The notes under the pieces: generated by a model
The model's input: only the letters and a program-made list of their open reading frames with translations
Told to the model about the DNA's origin: nothing
Databases searched by the model: none
NCBI GenBank assembly: GCA_016715885.1
Contig: JADJXL010000025.1
Span: forward strand, 930,001-994,000
DNA length: 64,000 bases
Reading direction: 5' to 3'
DNA from: Polyangiaceae bacterium
GTDB taxonomy: Bacteria; Myxococcota_A; Polyangia; Polyangiales; Polyangiaceae
Translations under genes and position numbers: made by a program
Shown: positions 26,447 through 34,807 of the stretch, piece after piece
How the letters are laid out: the number at the start of each line of letters is the position of its first letter
How positions within the stretch are numbered: the first letter of the stretch is position 1

Positions 26447-28117
26447 GTGGCGCATCAGTTCATTTTCACGATGCAGGATGTTCGTAAAGTGCACCCCCCG
26501 AACAAGGAGGTGCTCAAGGGCCTGTGGCTCTCGTTTTTCCCAGGCGCGAAGATCGGCGTACTCGGACACAACGGATCCGGCAAAAGCACGCTTTTGCGCA
26601 TCATGGCCGGCATCGACAACGAATTCCTCGGCGAAGCCAAACCCGCCGACGGCACACGCGTGGGCTTCTTGCAGCAAGAACCGCGACTCGATGCCGGAAA
26701 AACCGTGCTCGAAAACGTCGAAGCCGCCGTGATGGACACGCGCAAGCTCTTGCAACGCTTCGAAGAAATCGGCGTCCTGCTCGGCGAATCCCCGGACAAC
26801 ATGGAGGAGCTGCTCGAAGAATACGCGGTCATTCAGGACAAGATCGAAGCATCCGGCGGCTGGGAGCTCGACCGCATGCTCGAACGCGCCATGGACGCGC
26901 TGCGTTTGCCCCCGGCCGATGCCGAAGTGGACAAACTCTCCGGCGGTGAACGACGTCGCGTCGCACTATGCCGTTTGCTCCTGGAAAAACCCGATCTCCT
27001 GCTCCTCGACGAACCCACCAACCACCTCGATGCCGAAAGCGTCGCGTGGCTCGAAAGGTTCCTCGCGGAATACACCGGCACCGTCGTCGCCGTCACGCAC
27101 GACAGGTACTTCCTCGACAACGTCGCCGGCTGGATCCTCGAGCTCGATCGAGGGAACGGCTACCCGTACGAAGGCAACTACACGGGCTGGCTCGAGCAAA
27201 AGAAGAAGCGCCTCGAGCTCGAGAAGAAGGAAGATTCGTCGCGCAAAAAGACGCTCGAACGGGAGCTCGAGTGGGTGCAGATGAATCCGCGTGCGCGACA
27301 AGCGAAGAGCAAAGCGCGCCTTGCAGCCTACGAAACGCTGCTCGCCGAAGATCAAAAAGCCAAAGAGTACGAACCGAGCCGCATTCACATCCCGGCGGGC
27401 GCGCGTCTTGGAAACATCGTCGTCGAAGCCGATCATTTGTCGAAGGCGTTCGGGGACAAACTCCTCATCGACGACTTGTCGTTCTCGCTTCCGCGCGGTG
27501 GCATCGTCGGTGTGATCGGCCCGAACGGCGCTGGCAAGACGACGCTCTTCAAGATGATCATGGGCCTCGAAAAACCCGACAAGGGCGCGATGCGCATCGG
27601 TGAATCCGTCGAGCTTGCGTATGTCGACCAGAGCCGAGATGCTTTGGATCCAAACAAAAGCGTCTGGCAAGAGATCTCGGGAGGCGAGCCGACGCTCATG
27701 GTGGGCAAGCGCGAGGTCAATTCGCGCGCGTACGTGTCGAGCTTCAACTTTGCCGGAGCTGATCAGCAGAAGAAGGTCGGCGATTTGTCCGGCGGTGAAC
27801 GAAATCGCGTGCACTTGGCGAAGCTCTTGCGACGCGGTGGCAACGTGCTGCTCTTGGACGAACCCACGAACGATTTGGATGTCGACACGCTCAGGTCGCT
27901 CGAGGAAGCGCTGCTCGAGTTTGCCGGGTGTGCGGTGATCATCAGCCACGACAGGTGGTTTCTCGATCGCATCGCGACGCACATGCTCGCGTTCGAGGGG
28001 GACAGCAAGGTCGTGTGGTTCGAGGGGAACTATCAGGACTACGAGGCTGACTTGAAGCGGCGCAAGGGCGCGGACGCGAACGAGCCGCATCGGATCAAGT
28101 ATCGGCGCATTGCTTGA
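26447..28117 (+). CDS. ettA: ABC-F ATPase EttA (energy-dependent translational throttle)
   Basis: A 556-residue soluble protein with two ABC domains: GHNGSGKSTLL, signature LSGGERRRVALCRLLL and Walker B LLLLDEPTNHLD in the first; GPNGAGKTTLF, LSGGERNRVHLAKLL and VLLLDEPTNDLD in the second. The linker has the P-site tRNA interaction region (TLERELEWVQMNPRARQAKSKARLAAYE), and the first domain carries the arm insertion that is diagnostic of EttA. EttA binds the ribosomal E site and gates elongation according to ADP/ATP. There is no membrane domain. The start is GTG 26447. A strong hairpin follows the stop. Confidence 0.96.
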   Translation: MAHQFIFTMQDVRKVHPPNKEVLKGLWLSFFPGAKIGVLGHNGSGKSTLLRIMAGIDNEFLGEAKPADGTRVGFLQQEPRLDAGKTVLENVEAAVMDTRKLLQRFEEIGVLLGESPDNMEELLEEYAVIQDKIEASGGWELDRMLERAMDALRLPPADAEVDKLSGGERRRVALCRLLLEKPDLLLLDEPTNHLDAESVAWLERFLAEYTGTVVAVTHDRYFLDNVAGWILELDRGNGYPYEGNYTGWLEQKKKRLELEKKEDSSRKKTLERELEWVQMNPRARQAKSKARLAAYETLLAEDQKAKEYEPSRIHIPAGARLGNIVVEADHLSKAFGDKLLIDDLSFSLPRGGIVGVIGPNGAGKTTLFKMIMGLEKPDKGAMRIGESVELAYVDQSRDALDPNKSVWQEISGGEPTLMVGKREVNSRAYVSSFNFAGADQQKKVGDLSGGERNRVHLAKLLRRGGNVLLLDEPTNDLDVDTLRSLEEALLEFAGCAVIISHDRWFLDRIATHMLAFEGDSKVVWFEGNYQDYEADLKRRKGADANEPHRIKYRRIA

Positions 28118-28121
28118 AGCG

Positions 28122-28149
28122 TGGTTCGAGGGCGATTGCCCCCGAACCA
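28122..28149 (+). terminator. Terminator-like hairpin after ettA
   Basis: TGGTTCG-A-GGGC-GATT-GCCC-C-CGAACCA, an 11-bp stem with one symmetric mismatch, starting 4 bp past the stop codon and followed by a short TTT. Confidence 0.7.
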
Positions 28150-28218
28150 TTTCCAGCGTGAGGGTTTTAACAGGATGGTTGCAATCCTCAGGCCGACCGA
28201 CTAGGCTTTTGTACGAAT

Positions 28219-28455
28219 ATGCTCCACGCGATTCGCATCCGCACGCGCGTCGATTCGGACACTCTGAAAATCCCAGAGCTGCTCCCGCTCATGGGGCATG
28301 AAATCGAGGTCATCATCGTTGACGAGGAGCCTGCCAGTGCGCAAAGCACCACGTTGCGTAAGCCGCAGCTTGGCACACTTCGCGGACTGGTCGACATACC
28401 CGACGACTTCGATGCACCTCTGCCCGAAGATGTATTGCGCGCATTCGATGCATGA
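28219..28455 (+). CDS. Small antitoxin-like protein (orphan)
   Basis: A 78-residue protein: IRTRVDSDTLKIPELLPLMGHEIEVIIVDEE forms a beta-rich AbrB/DUF2281-like N-terminus. GTLRGLVDIPDDFDAPLPEDVLRAFDA is the acidic C-terminal motif (DDFDAPLPEDVL) found in many antitoxins next to PIN toxins. That tail normally binds the toxin. Here no toxin gene follows: the next 470 bp show only short frames. It may be a relic or may regulate a toxin elsewhere. Confidence 0.75.
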   Translation: MLHAIRIRTRVDSDTLKIPELLPLMGHEIEVIIVDEEPASAQSTTLRKPQLGTLRGLVDIPDDFDAPLPEDVLRAFDA

Positions 28456-28922
28456 AAGTATTCAATCGAGCGCACGAGCGGGATCCATCGATTCCGCGCC
28501 TCACTCCGATTGCAGCGCGCAGGATGTTCGTATCGAGCCGAAAGCGCGAATCGGCGATGCCGGAGCCGGAAGGGACGCCCGAGTAGAGTTGTATTGGCGA
28601 ACCGATCCGACCATTCCGCCATGTTCGCGTAAGCAACCGTCGCCACTTCATCCACCATGGTCCGCGACGTTTCGCACCATTCACCGTGGCCACCGATCCA
28701 TCCCGTCGAGACCGTTCACCCCGCCTGTCGAGATCCCGTCGAGTGCAACCGAGATCACGTTTGGTGCCATCGAGACCGCGTCGGAGGCCATCGAGATCGC
28801 GTAGATGGTGGCCGGCATGACGTGCCGATGACGGCCATGCGAGCAACCAGAGAGGGTGTTCAACCGGTTTTGGTGCCGTTTCTGCACCTTGCCGTTCGTT
28901 CATCTGTGCTAACAACGATCGC
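28456..28922. other. 467-bp stretch without a convincing gene
   Basis: Expected site of a toxin gene partner of the antitoxin at 28219, but only short unconvincing frames occur. Between 28700 and 28800 a loosely repeated CGAGATC/CGAGACC motif recurs (GTCGAGACC, GTCGAGATC, CCGAGATCA, TCGAGACCG, TCGAGATCG), suggesting a decayed tandem repeat. Confidence 0.4.
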
Positions 28923-29291
28923 ATGGACAGGCGCGAGCCACGAAGTTCGGGCGAGGTTATCTTACGCGTGCACGGTCCGGCCGCACAAGCACACGTCGCG
29001 CCAGCGGACGTGCTCGTGCGCGCGATCGCTGGAATGCAGCAGACGGTGCTTCTGCTTGCAGCGGTCGAAGAGAAACAGGTTGTCAAGAAGCGGTTTCGTC
29101 CATCTGAAAAGCTTCGTCAGCGCGCAACGCTCCTGTGCGAAGTGCCTACTGCGGGCAGTTATGCGCTCCCCATGCGGCTGGCGAGCGAGCCGCTGCTGCT
29201 CGACTTTGGTGGCGGAAAACGGATGAACGTGCGCGACGCAGTCTACGAGCTCATTGCATCGATTGGTCACGGCCGTGAAGACGCCCTCTGA
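28923..29291 (+). CDS. Unknown protein, first of an overlapping pair
   Basis: A 122-residue soluble protein with no signal peptide. It has an amphipathic helix (PADVLVRAIAGMQQTVLLLAA), a basic stretch (EEKQVVKKRFRPSEKLRQRATL) and a beta segment (AGSYALPMRLASEPLLLDFGGGKRMNVRDAVYELI). I do not recognise it. Its stop lies 14 bases inside the next gene's start region (29275), so the two are coupled. Confidence 0.65.
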   Translation: MDRREPRSSGEVILRVHGPAAQAHVAPADVLVRAIAGMQQTVLLLAAVEEKQVVKKRFRPSEKLRQRATLLCEVPTAGSYALPMRLASEPLLLDFGGGKRMNVRDAVYELIASIGHGREDAL

Positions 29292-29652
29292 CGTATATCG
29301 AGTCGTACCGGTCGATTTGTCCCAGGTGGTATTCGAAAGAATTCGGCACAAAAATAGCATACTCGAGTTTTCGCCGGAGTTGCGCCTCGACGTCACGATG
29401 GACGAAGAATCGGGGCAGCTCTATATCGTTGAAGACGCCGAGCTGGGCATTTGCGCACATGCGCATACGCGGGAAGACTTGGTCGACGAGATTGCGGCGC
29501 AAGTTGCTTTCAACTGGCATGAATACGCGCAATGCGAACCGGAAAAACTGGCCAAAGGAGCGCGACGCGTTCGTGAGGCGCTGATCGCGCGGGTATCCGT
29601 GAAGGGCGAGCGCGAGATGGCTGCGACCGTCTTCGTTCGCCCGGCGGATTGA
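29275..29652 (+). CDS. Unknown protein, second of an overlapping pair
   Basis: A 125-residue protein from GTG 29275 (MKTPSDVYRVVPVD). A central acidic beta-rich part (LRLDVTMDEESGQLYIVEDAELGICAHA) and a helix (TREDLVDEIAAQVAFNWHEYAQCEPEKLAKGARRVREAL) make it a compact globular protein. It is not a family I can name. A 17-bp overlap with the previous gene suggests a two-protein unit, possibly one ancestral protein split by a frameshift. It is followed 74 bp later by the antiporter gene on the same strand. Confidence 0.6.
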   Translation: MKTPSDVYRVVPVDLSQVVFERIRHKNSILEFSPELRLDVTMDEESGQLYIVEDAELGICAHAHTREDLVDEIAAQVAFNWHEYAQCEPEKLAKGARRVREALIARVSVKGEREMAATVFVRPAD

Positions 29653-29726
29653 CGGTTCCCCCATCGAATACTGAATTCACATTTTCAGCGCATGGCCCGC
29701 CGCTTGCCTTTCGAGCCGAGGGCCGA

Positions 29727-31475
29727 ATGCATGTCGACGACCTCATCCTCACGCTGGCGAGCGCGCTGAGCGCCGCATTGCTACTCGGCATCGTGACGCA
29801 GCGTCTCGGCGCATCGCCCATTCTCGGCTACTTGCTCGCAGGAGTCGTCGTCGGTCCGTACACGCCCGGGTTCGTCGCCAATGCCCGGTTCGCTACGCAA
29901 CTTGCCGAAATTGGGATCATCCTGCTCATGTTCGGCGTCGGCTTGCATTTCAAGCTCCCGGATCTCCTGCGAGTCCGGCGCATTGCGGTACCTGGAGCCA
30001 TCGTTCAGAGCGCCGTGGCAACGGGCCTCGGAACGGTCGTCGCGCTGGGCTTCGGTTGGTCGCTCACCGCGGGGCTCGTGCTCGGCATGTGCATCGCCGT
30101 GGCAAGCACGGTCGTGCTCATTCGAATGCTCGCTGCGCACGACGCGTTCGACACGCCGCATGGGCACGTGGCCGTCGGATGGCTGATCGTCGAAGACATT
30201 TTTACCGTGCTGATTCTCTTGCTCATCCCCGTGACCGTATCGGTGCGCGAGGCGGGTGTGGCGGGTTTTGAAGCATTTGCTATCGTCGCGTTCGGCATTT
30301 TCAAGCTCGCTTTGCTCATCGCGCTCGTGCTCGCCATTGGTCCGCGTGTCGTTCCGTGGTTTTTGATGAAAGTGGCGCGCATGCGCAGCAGCGAGCTTTT
30401 CACGCTCACGGTGCTGGCCATCGCGCTTGCCGTCGCGACGGGTTCGGCGGTCGTTTTTGGCGCCTCCTTGGCCCTTGGGGCATTTCTTGCGGGAATGGTC
30501 GTGGGTCAATCCAGGTTGAGCCACCAGGCGGCGGCCGACGCATTGCCCATGAGAGACGCATTCGCGGTGCTTTTTTTCGTGGCCGTGGGCATGCAATTCG
30601 ATTACCGCGCGCTCATCGATGCGCCGGGGCTCGTGCTTTCGACGCTCGGCATCATCCTCATTGGTAAACCCATCGCGGCCCTCGTCGTGGTCGTATTGCT
30701 TGGTTATTCGATTCGAACGGCGCTCACGGTCGCCATTGGGCTCGCGCAGATTGGCGAATTCTCGTTCATCCTCGCCGATATGGCCGGCCAGCTCGACCTG
30801 TTTCCTCCCGCGGGGCGAAGCGTGCTCGTGGCCAGCGCCATCCTATCCATTGGCCTCAATCCGCTGCTCTTTCGATTGATCGATCCCATCGAAGACGCAA
30901 TACGCGCCCGCCCGAAACTATTGCGATGGTTCGACCGGCGTGCCGAAGCGCACGGGCGAACGCTCGAAGCGACGCAAACGGGCGAGGAAAGGCCGTGCGG
31001 GGCTCGCGCCATCGTCGTGGGTTATGGCCCCGTGGGACGAACCATCGTGAAGCTGATGGACCGATTCGACGTATGCTCGGTGATCATCGATTTGAACATC
31101 GATACCATCAGCGAGCTTCGGCAGGCTGGGCGCAGGGCTCTTTATGGTGACGGGAAACGTTCGGAGGTGCTTCTTGCGGCTGGTCTCGCGCAATCTGATT
31201 ACGTCATCGTGACGACGCCCGATCCGCAAACGCGAGCGGCCATCGTCGAAGTGGCGCGATCACTCAACCCCAATGCAAAAATACTGGTGCGCGCGCATTA
31301 CATCGCCGAGCATGGTACGCTCGAGGTGCATCACGCGACGGCGGCATGTTACGAGGAAGAGGAGGTTGCGGTGCGCTTGGCGGAAATGACGCTTGGCGAG
31401 ATTGGCGTGCCCGTCACGAAAATTGCATTGGAGTCGCGGCGAATCCGCGCTGAGCTTGCGAGTGCGAAAGCGTGA
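29727..31475 (+). CDS. Kef-type monovalent cation/H+ antiporter with TrkA-N domain
   Basis: A 582-residue protein. Residues 1-390 form about 12 membrane helices of the CPA2 exchanger fold, with the ILGYLLAGVVVGPYTPG loop near the start. The cytoplasmic part is an RCK/TrkA-N Rossmann domain (GARAIVVGYGPVGRTIVKLMD, nucleotide-binding GYGPVG) with DLNIDTISELR placing the acidic ribose-binding residue, then a short tail. It would exchange K+ or Na+ for H+, gated by nucleotide. The start ATG 29727 follows GAGGG at five bases. It ends 12 bp from the stop of the convergent lipoprotein gene. Confidence 0.93.
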   Translation: MHVDDLILTLASALSAALLLGIVTQRLGASPILGYLLAGVVVGPYTPGFVANARFATQLAEIGIILLMFGVGLHFKLPDLLRVRRIAVPGAIVQSAVATGLGTVVALGFGWSLTAGLVLGMCIAVASTVVLIRMLAAHDAFDTPHGHVAVGWLIVEDIFTVLILLLIPVTVSVREAGVAGFEAFAIVAFGIFKLALLIALVLAIGPRVVPWFLMKVARMRSSELFTLTVLAIALAVATGSAVVFGASLALGAFLAGMVVGQSRLSHQAAADALPMRDAFAVLFFVAVGMQFDYRALIDAPGLVLSTLGIILIGKPIAALVVVVLLGYSIRTALTVAIGLAQIGEFSFILADMAGQLDLFPPAGRSVLVASAILSIGLNPLLFRLIDPIEDAIRARPKLLRWFDRRAEAHGRTLEATQTGEERPCGARAIVVGYGPVGRTIVKLMDRFDVCSVIIDLNIDTISELRQAGRRALYGDGKRSEVLLAAGLAQSDYVIVTTPDPQTRAAIVEVARSLNPNAKILVRAHYIAEHGTLEVHHATAACYEEEEVAVRLAEMTLGEIGVPVTKIALESRRIRAELASAKA

Positions 31476-31487
31476 AGAGCGCTGGGC

Positions 31488-33485
31488 TCATTCCGGATCG
31501 CACTTTCCCTCGCAGGTATTCGTGATCATGCCGTCTGGTTGGAAGAACGTATCGAGTTGAGCTTTGATTTTGGGATTTCGCCGGACCTCTTCGTGCACTT
31601 CCGGTTCTTGGGTATCCGGGGGCAGTTTGCAATAAACGCCCGGCAATTCGGATAGCTTGTAGTCCACGAAGAGAATCGCGTCGTCCGCGGGCCCCGCGAC
31701 CGAATCGAGCCCCCACACGGGGTCGGATGCTCCTTCCAGCAGGGGAATTCCTGCGGCTCTTGCCACTAGATGCGTCGATAGGTGATTCACCAAATGGTCA
31801 CCGATCGCGTTTTGCATCAGAATATGCCGATTGGGGGGGCTCTTGGGGAACGTGTCCTTCAGCAAATGCGGCGCGTAGGTCATCGGATCCACGCGGTCCC
31901 ATCTGTTTTGGCTGAGCATGATGAGCTTCGATATCGTGAGAGCGCTCTGGAGCGGGCCTTGGAGCAATGCGACGAATGGCACGAAGCTGCCCGAACGAGC
32001 CATCATGAACGAATACGGGCCACCACCCACGCCCAAGACGCCTCGGTCGAGTAGCGGGTTCAGCGCGAGCATTGTCACGCCAAAAATCGCTCCTTGACTG
32101 ATGCCATAATAATACAGCTTGTTCGCGTCGTAGAGCGTTTTGCCGAATCGCTGAAGCTCGGGCAGGTCTGCAATGGGGCCCTTCAATGCGTACGAAAGCG
32201 CAATGAAGTTGACGATGCCTTGGTGGAGCCTGTCGACGAAATCGAACATGGTCCCTTGATCCATGAGCGCTCGTTCGATGACCGTATTGCGATCCGGCTC
32301 GGTCATGCCCCACCAATCCACCGAAGCGGCGATGTATTTGTCCTGATTGGTGTATCCGCGCATGAAGCTATAGTTGATTTCTTCGCGGAGGCCGAATGCA
32401 CCGTGCCCATATTCCAGAATGCGCATCGGCTCGAAGTTGGCATCGGCCGGGTTGGCGCTATGGGGCACTTGAAGCAAGAATGGGACTTCGGTTTCGCCAT
32501 TTTGCGCCACTTTGCCGCTGGCATCGCGATGGATCCTCGCACCAAGCTCGGCGCTTTCGAGATACAGCGGCACGCGGATGGTCCCTTCGATACGCAGCCA
32601 AATGTTTTCGTTTTCCATTACCGTATTTTCGACGGCTTTCGTCACGGTCACGACGGGCGGCGCGGCTTCCATCTTGGCGATCACGTCGTCGCGCATGAAG
32701 AGCAAATCGCGGGTGATGTGTTCTTCGCTGCCCGTCGTGAAGTCCCAGACGAGCTGCAGTTTGTCGCGGCTCACGCCGAGCGTTTCGAGCTGCGGGAAGA
32801 TTTCCTTTTCGTATCGATCTGCAATCGGTTTCAGCGCGGGATCCGAATCGGCTTGTTTGTCTCGGATACGCGCAAAGCCTTGCGGAGCCTTCGCAAGCGG
32901 CCCGGACGAACCGTCTTCTTTCGCTTCGAGAAGGCCCTGAAGCGCAACGATGTAACGCTTTTGGTATTGAAGCTGCGAGAAAGGCCGCACGATGATGGCC
33001 CGTTCGGCAGGCGTGGGCGGATTCATGTCGATTTCGCCCCACGCGGGGACCGTTTTGCCCGTTTCGGCATCGATGAGGAGCACTTTGCTATCGGCCGACA
33101 AGCTCTTTTCAGGCTCGTCGGTATGAAAGAGGACGCCCTCGGCGGTCACGCCGGTGGAGAAATACGCCATGATGGGTTGATGCGTGGAAAAACCATCCAC
33201 AGGATCGTTGGCCATCAGGTCGAAAGAGGCTTCCGCCGCTGTTTTGGGCTTCGCCGCTTCCGTCAGCTCGACACGCTTGCCCGTGGGCATCGAAGCGTCG
33301 TCGACCAGGTAAAAGTCCGACGGGTAAGGCAACATGCAATCGTGTTCGAAAGCGATTGGGTTGCAACCCTCGGGAATTGCAAGCGGTGCGAGGGTCGACG
33401 AGCCACTTTCGCCGCTGCACCCGATCGACGCGAGTCCTGCGAGGGACGTAAGGAAGAATGAAGCTACGAGGGAACGTGTGCGCAT
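31488..33485 (-). CDS. Large alpha/beta-hydrolase-like lipoprotein
   Basis: A 665-residue protein with a lipobox (LASIGC, Cys at about residue 23). After the anchor comes CNPIAFEHDCMLPYPSDFYLVDD, then a long domain ending in an alpha/beta-hydrolase-like part with YYYGISQGAIFGVTML (nucleophile elbow G-x-S-x-G) and FILEYGHGAFGLREE-type oxyanion text. The catalytic Asp and His are not certain. It resembles secreted lipase-like or virulence-type surface proteins common in myxobacteria; the substrate is unknown. GGAGGA precedes ATG 33485 at about 7 bp. It appears to be a single gene. Confidence 0.75.
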   Translation of the reverse strand: MRTRSLVASFFLTSLAGLASIGCSGESGSSTLAPLAIPEGCNPIAFEHDCMLPYPSDFYLVDDASMPTGKRVELTEAAKPKTAAEASFDLMANDPVDGFSTHQPIMAYFSTGVTAEGVLFHTDEPEKSLSADSKVLLIDAETGKTVPAWGEIDMNPPTPAERAIIVRPFSQLQYQKRYIVALQGLLEAKEDGSSGPLAKAPQGFARIRDKQADSDPALKPIADRYEKEIFPQLETLGVSRDKLQLVWDFTTGSEEHITRDLLFMRDDVIAKMEAAPPVVTVTKAVENTVMENENIWLRIEGTIRVPLYLESAELGARIHRDASGKVAQNGETEVPFLLQVPHSANPADANFEPMRILEYGHGAFGLREEINYSFMRGYTNQDKYIAASVDWWGMTEPDRNTVIERALMDQGTMFDFVDRLHQGIVNFIALSYALKGPIADLPELQRFGKTLYDANKLYYYGISQGAIFGVTMLALNPLLDRGVLGVGGGPYSFMMARSGSFVPFVALLQGPLQSALTISKLIMLSQNRWDRVDPMTYAPHLLKDTFPKSPPNRHILMQNAIGDHLVNHLSTHLVARAAGIPLLEGASDPVWGLDSVAGPADDAILFVDYKLSELPGVYCKLPPDTQEPEVHEEVRRNPKIKAQLDTFFQPDGMITNTCEGKCDPE

Positions 33486-33593
33486 GAATCTGTCCTCCGG
33501 AATCGGAGACGATACCACGTGTGGTCATGCGCATGCGCACCGTTTCGCGATGACACGAGTTGGTGGGTTGGGATTGTGGGACGGGTGAGCCGA

Positions 33594-34520
33594 CTAGAGG
33601 AATACGTCGTCGAGTGACGTCGCCACGAACAAGCGCTCGGTCCATTGCTCGAGCTGTTCGATACTCGCAACGCTGATGCGTTGCTGCACCGCGTCCGGCA
33701 CATCTCCGAAGCGCATACGCAACAGGCGGCAAAACGTGTCTTGCACGCCCTTCTTGTGGCCTTCGTCCAGCCCCTTCTTGTGCCCTTCGTCCAGCCCCTT
33801 CTTGTGCCCTTCGTCCAGCCCCTTCTTGTGGGCATTTTCTTTCAGCTTGACGATCTCCGCATTGCCCTTCGTAATGAGCGCCCGTGCGACTTCGTTTTCC
33901 CCCTCGGCAAAGTCGATCAATGCGCGCACGGCAATGGGACGAATGAAGAGTTTATCCTCGATCACGCCGTCTTCGTTCAGCCGGACGAACTTTCCTTCGT
34001 CCCTTGACCACTCGCTCACGATGTTCGTTTTCACGAAAATGGCGAACACCCGACGAACTCCGCGCTGAATCAGATCTTCGGCCTTGTCCGTCACGTCACG
34101 CAGCCGCTGCTCGTTCACCACCTCGAACGATATCTCTTCCAGGTAACGTGAACCCGTCGCTGGATCCGTGCCGTCTTGGCACACGCACACGTCCGTTCCG
34201 AAGTCGGATGCCTCCGATGCACGCGTGAGCAGCTCGGTCGACGTGGACCATCCGAGCCTTACGTGCGGGGCGATCAGAAACGCAAGGCGACACTGCGCTT
34301 TGGCATGAGGAAGCAGCGCGACCATCGCCGAAACCTTACGGCCTCGAATCATCTCGTAACGCCCCTCCGCTTCGGGCTGCACGACGTGTTCGTCGACTGC
34401 TGGACGCAATGGCGAAGTTGGGCGGCGTTCGGCGCGAACAGTCGACCGAGATTCCACGCCGCCATGAGCGGCTGGCGCGAGATAGATGGGCCCTGCGCTG
34501 CTCTTGGGATCCATGAGCAT
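33594..34520 (-). CDS. Rpn/Uma2-like nuclease-type protein with tandem octapeptide repeats
   Basis: A 308-residue protein. The central part (EISFEVVNEQRLRDVTDKAEDLIQRGVRRVFAIFVK, then RPIAVRALIDFAEG) resembles proteins of the PD-(D/E)XK-type Uma2/Rpn group, but the catalytic residues are not clear, so the family is an inference. Near residue 230 there are about three copies of an octapeptide, GHKKGLDE, encoded by a 24-bp tandem repeat (33751-33830). Charged repeats of this type are frequent in Rpn proteins. The start is uncertain; the gene is one of those that usually occur in many paralogs per genome. Confidence 0.6.
   Translation of the reverse strand: MLMDPKSSAGPIYLAPAAHGGVESRSTVRAERRPTSPLRPAVDEHVVQPEAEGRYEMIRGRKVSAMVALLPHAKAQCRLAFLIAPHVRLGWSTSTELLTRASEASDFGTDVCVCQDGTDPATGSRYLEEISFEVVNEQRLRDVTDKAEDLIQRGVRRVFAIFVKTNIVSEWSRDEGKFVRLNEDGVIEDKLFIRPIAVRALIDFAEGENEVARALITKGNAEIVKLKENAHKKGLDEGHKKGLDEGHKKGLDEGHKKGVQDTFCRLLRMRFGDVPDAVQQRISVASIEQLEQWTERLFVATSLDDVFL
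33751..33830 (-). repeat. 24-bp minisatellite, 3.3 copies
   Basis: Three 24-bp units (33751-33774, 33775-33798, 33799-33822), with one base difference in the first, plus a partial unit. The unit length is a multiple of three, so copy-number change would add or remove eight residues and keep the frame. Confidence 0.9.
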
Positions 34521-34807
34521 CCATGATAGCAGAAGAATGGAAAAGCGGGCTAGCCAAAAAGCACATCGCGGGCCCCTACGTCGAGGCCGCCTGCTTAATC
34601 CGGGACAAACGGTTTGTCAAGGGGCGGTGCGCACGTGCCGAACCATTGCCAGCTCGAGGCCAAGCACCATCTGGGTCGAGGCTGGGCCCCATGGCATGGC
34701 GCACAGCGCCGTGACAAGTCGGCTTCGCGATACGCATTCAAAGAAATTTCTTCCTTCCGAGTTTTCTGATACGGTCCACTGGGAACGCGACGCGGGAGGC
34801 TACACGC

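Noticed and set aside
28313..28658. Possible PIN toxin partner (RLDTNIL) on the minus strand next to the antitoxin-like gene
   Set aside because: Only a short DTN-like string; no further acidic residues of the PIN fold and wrong orientation.
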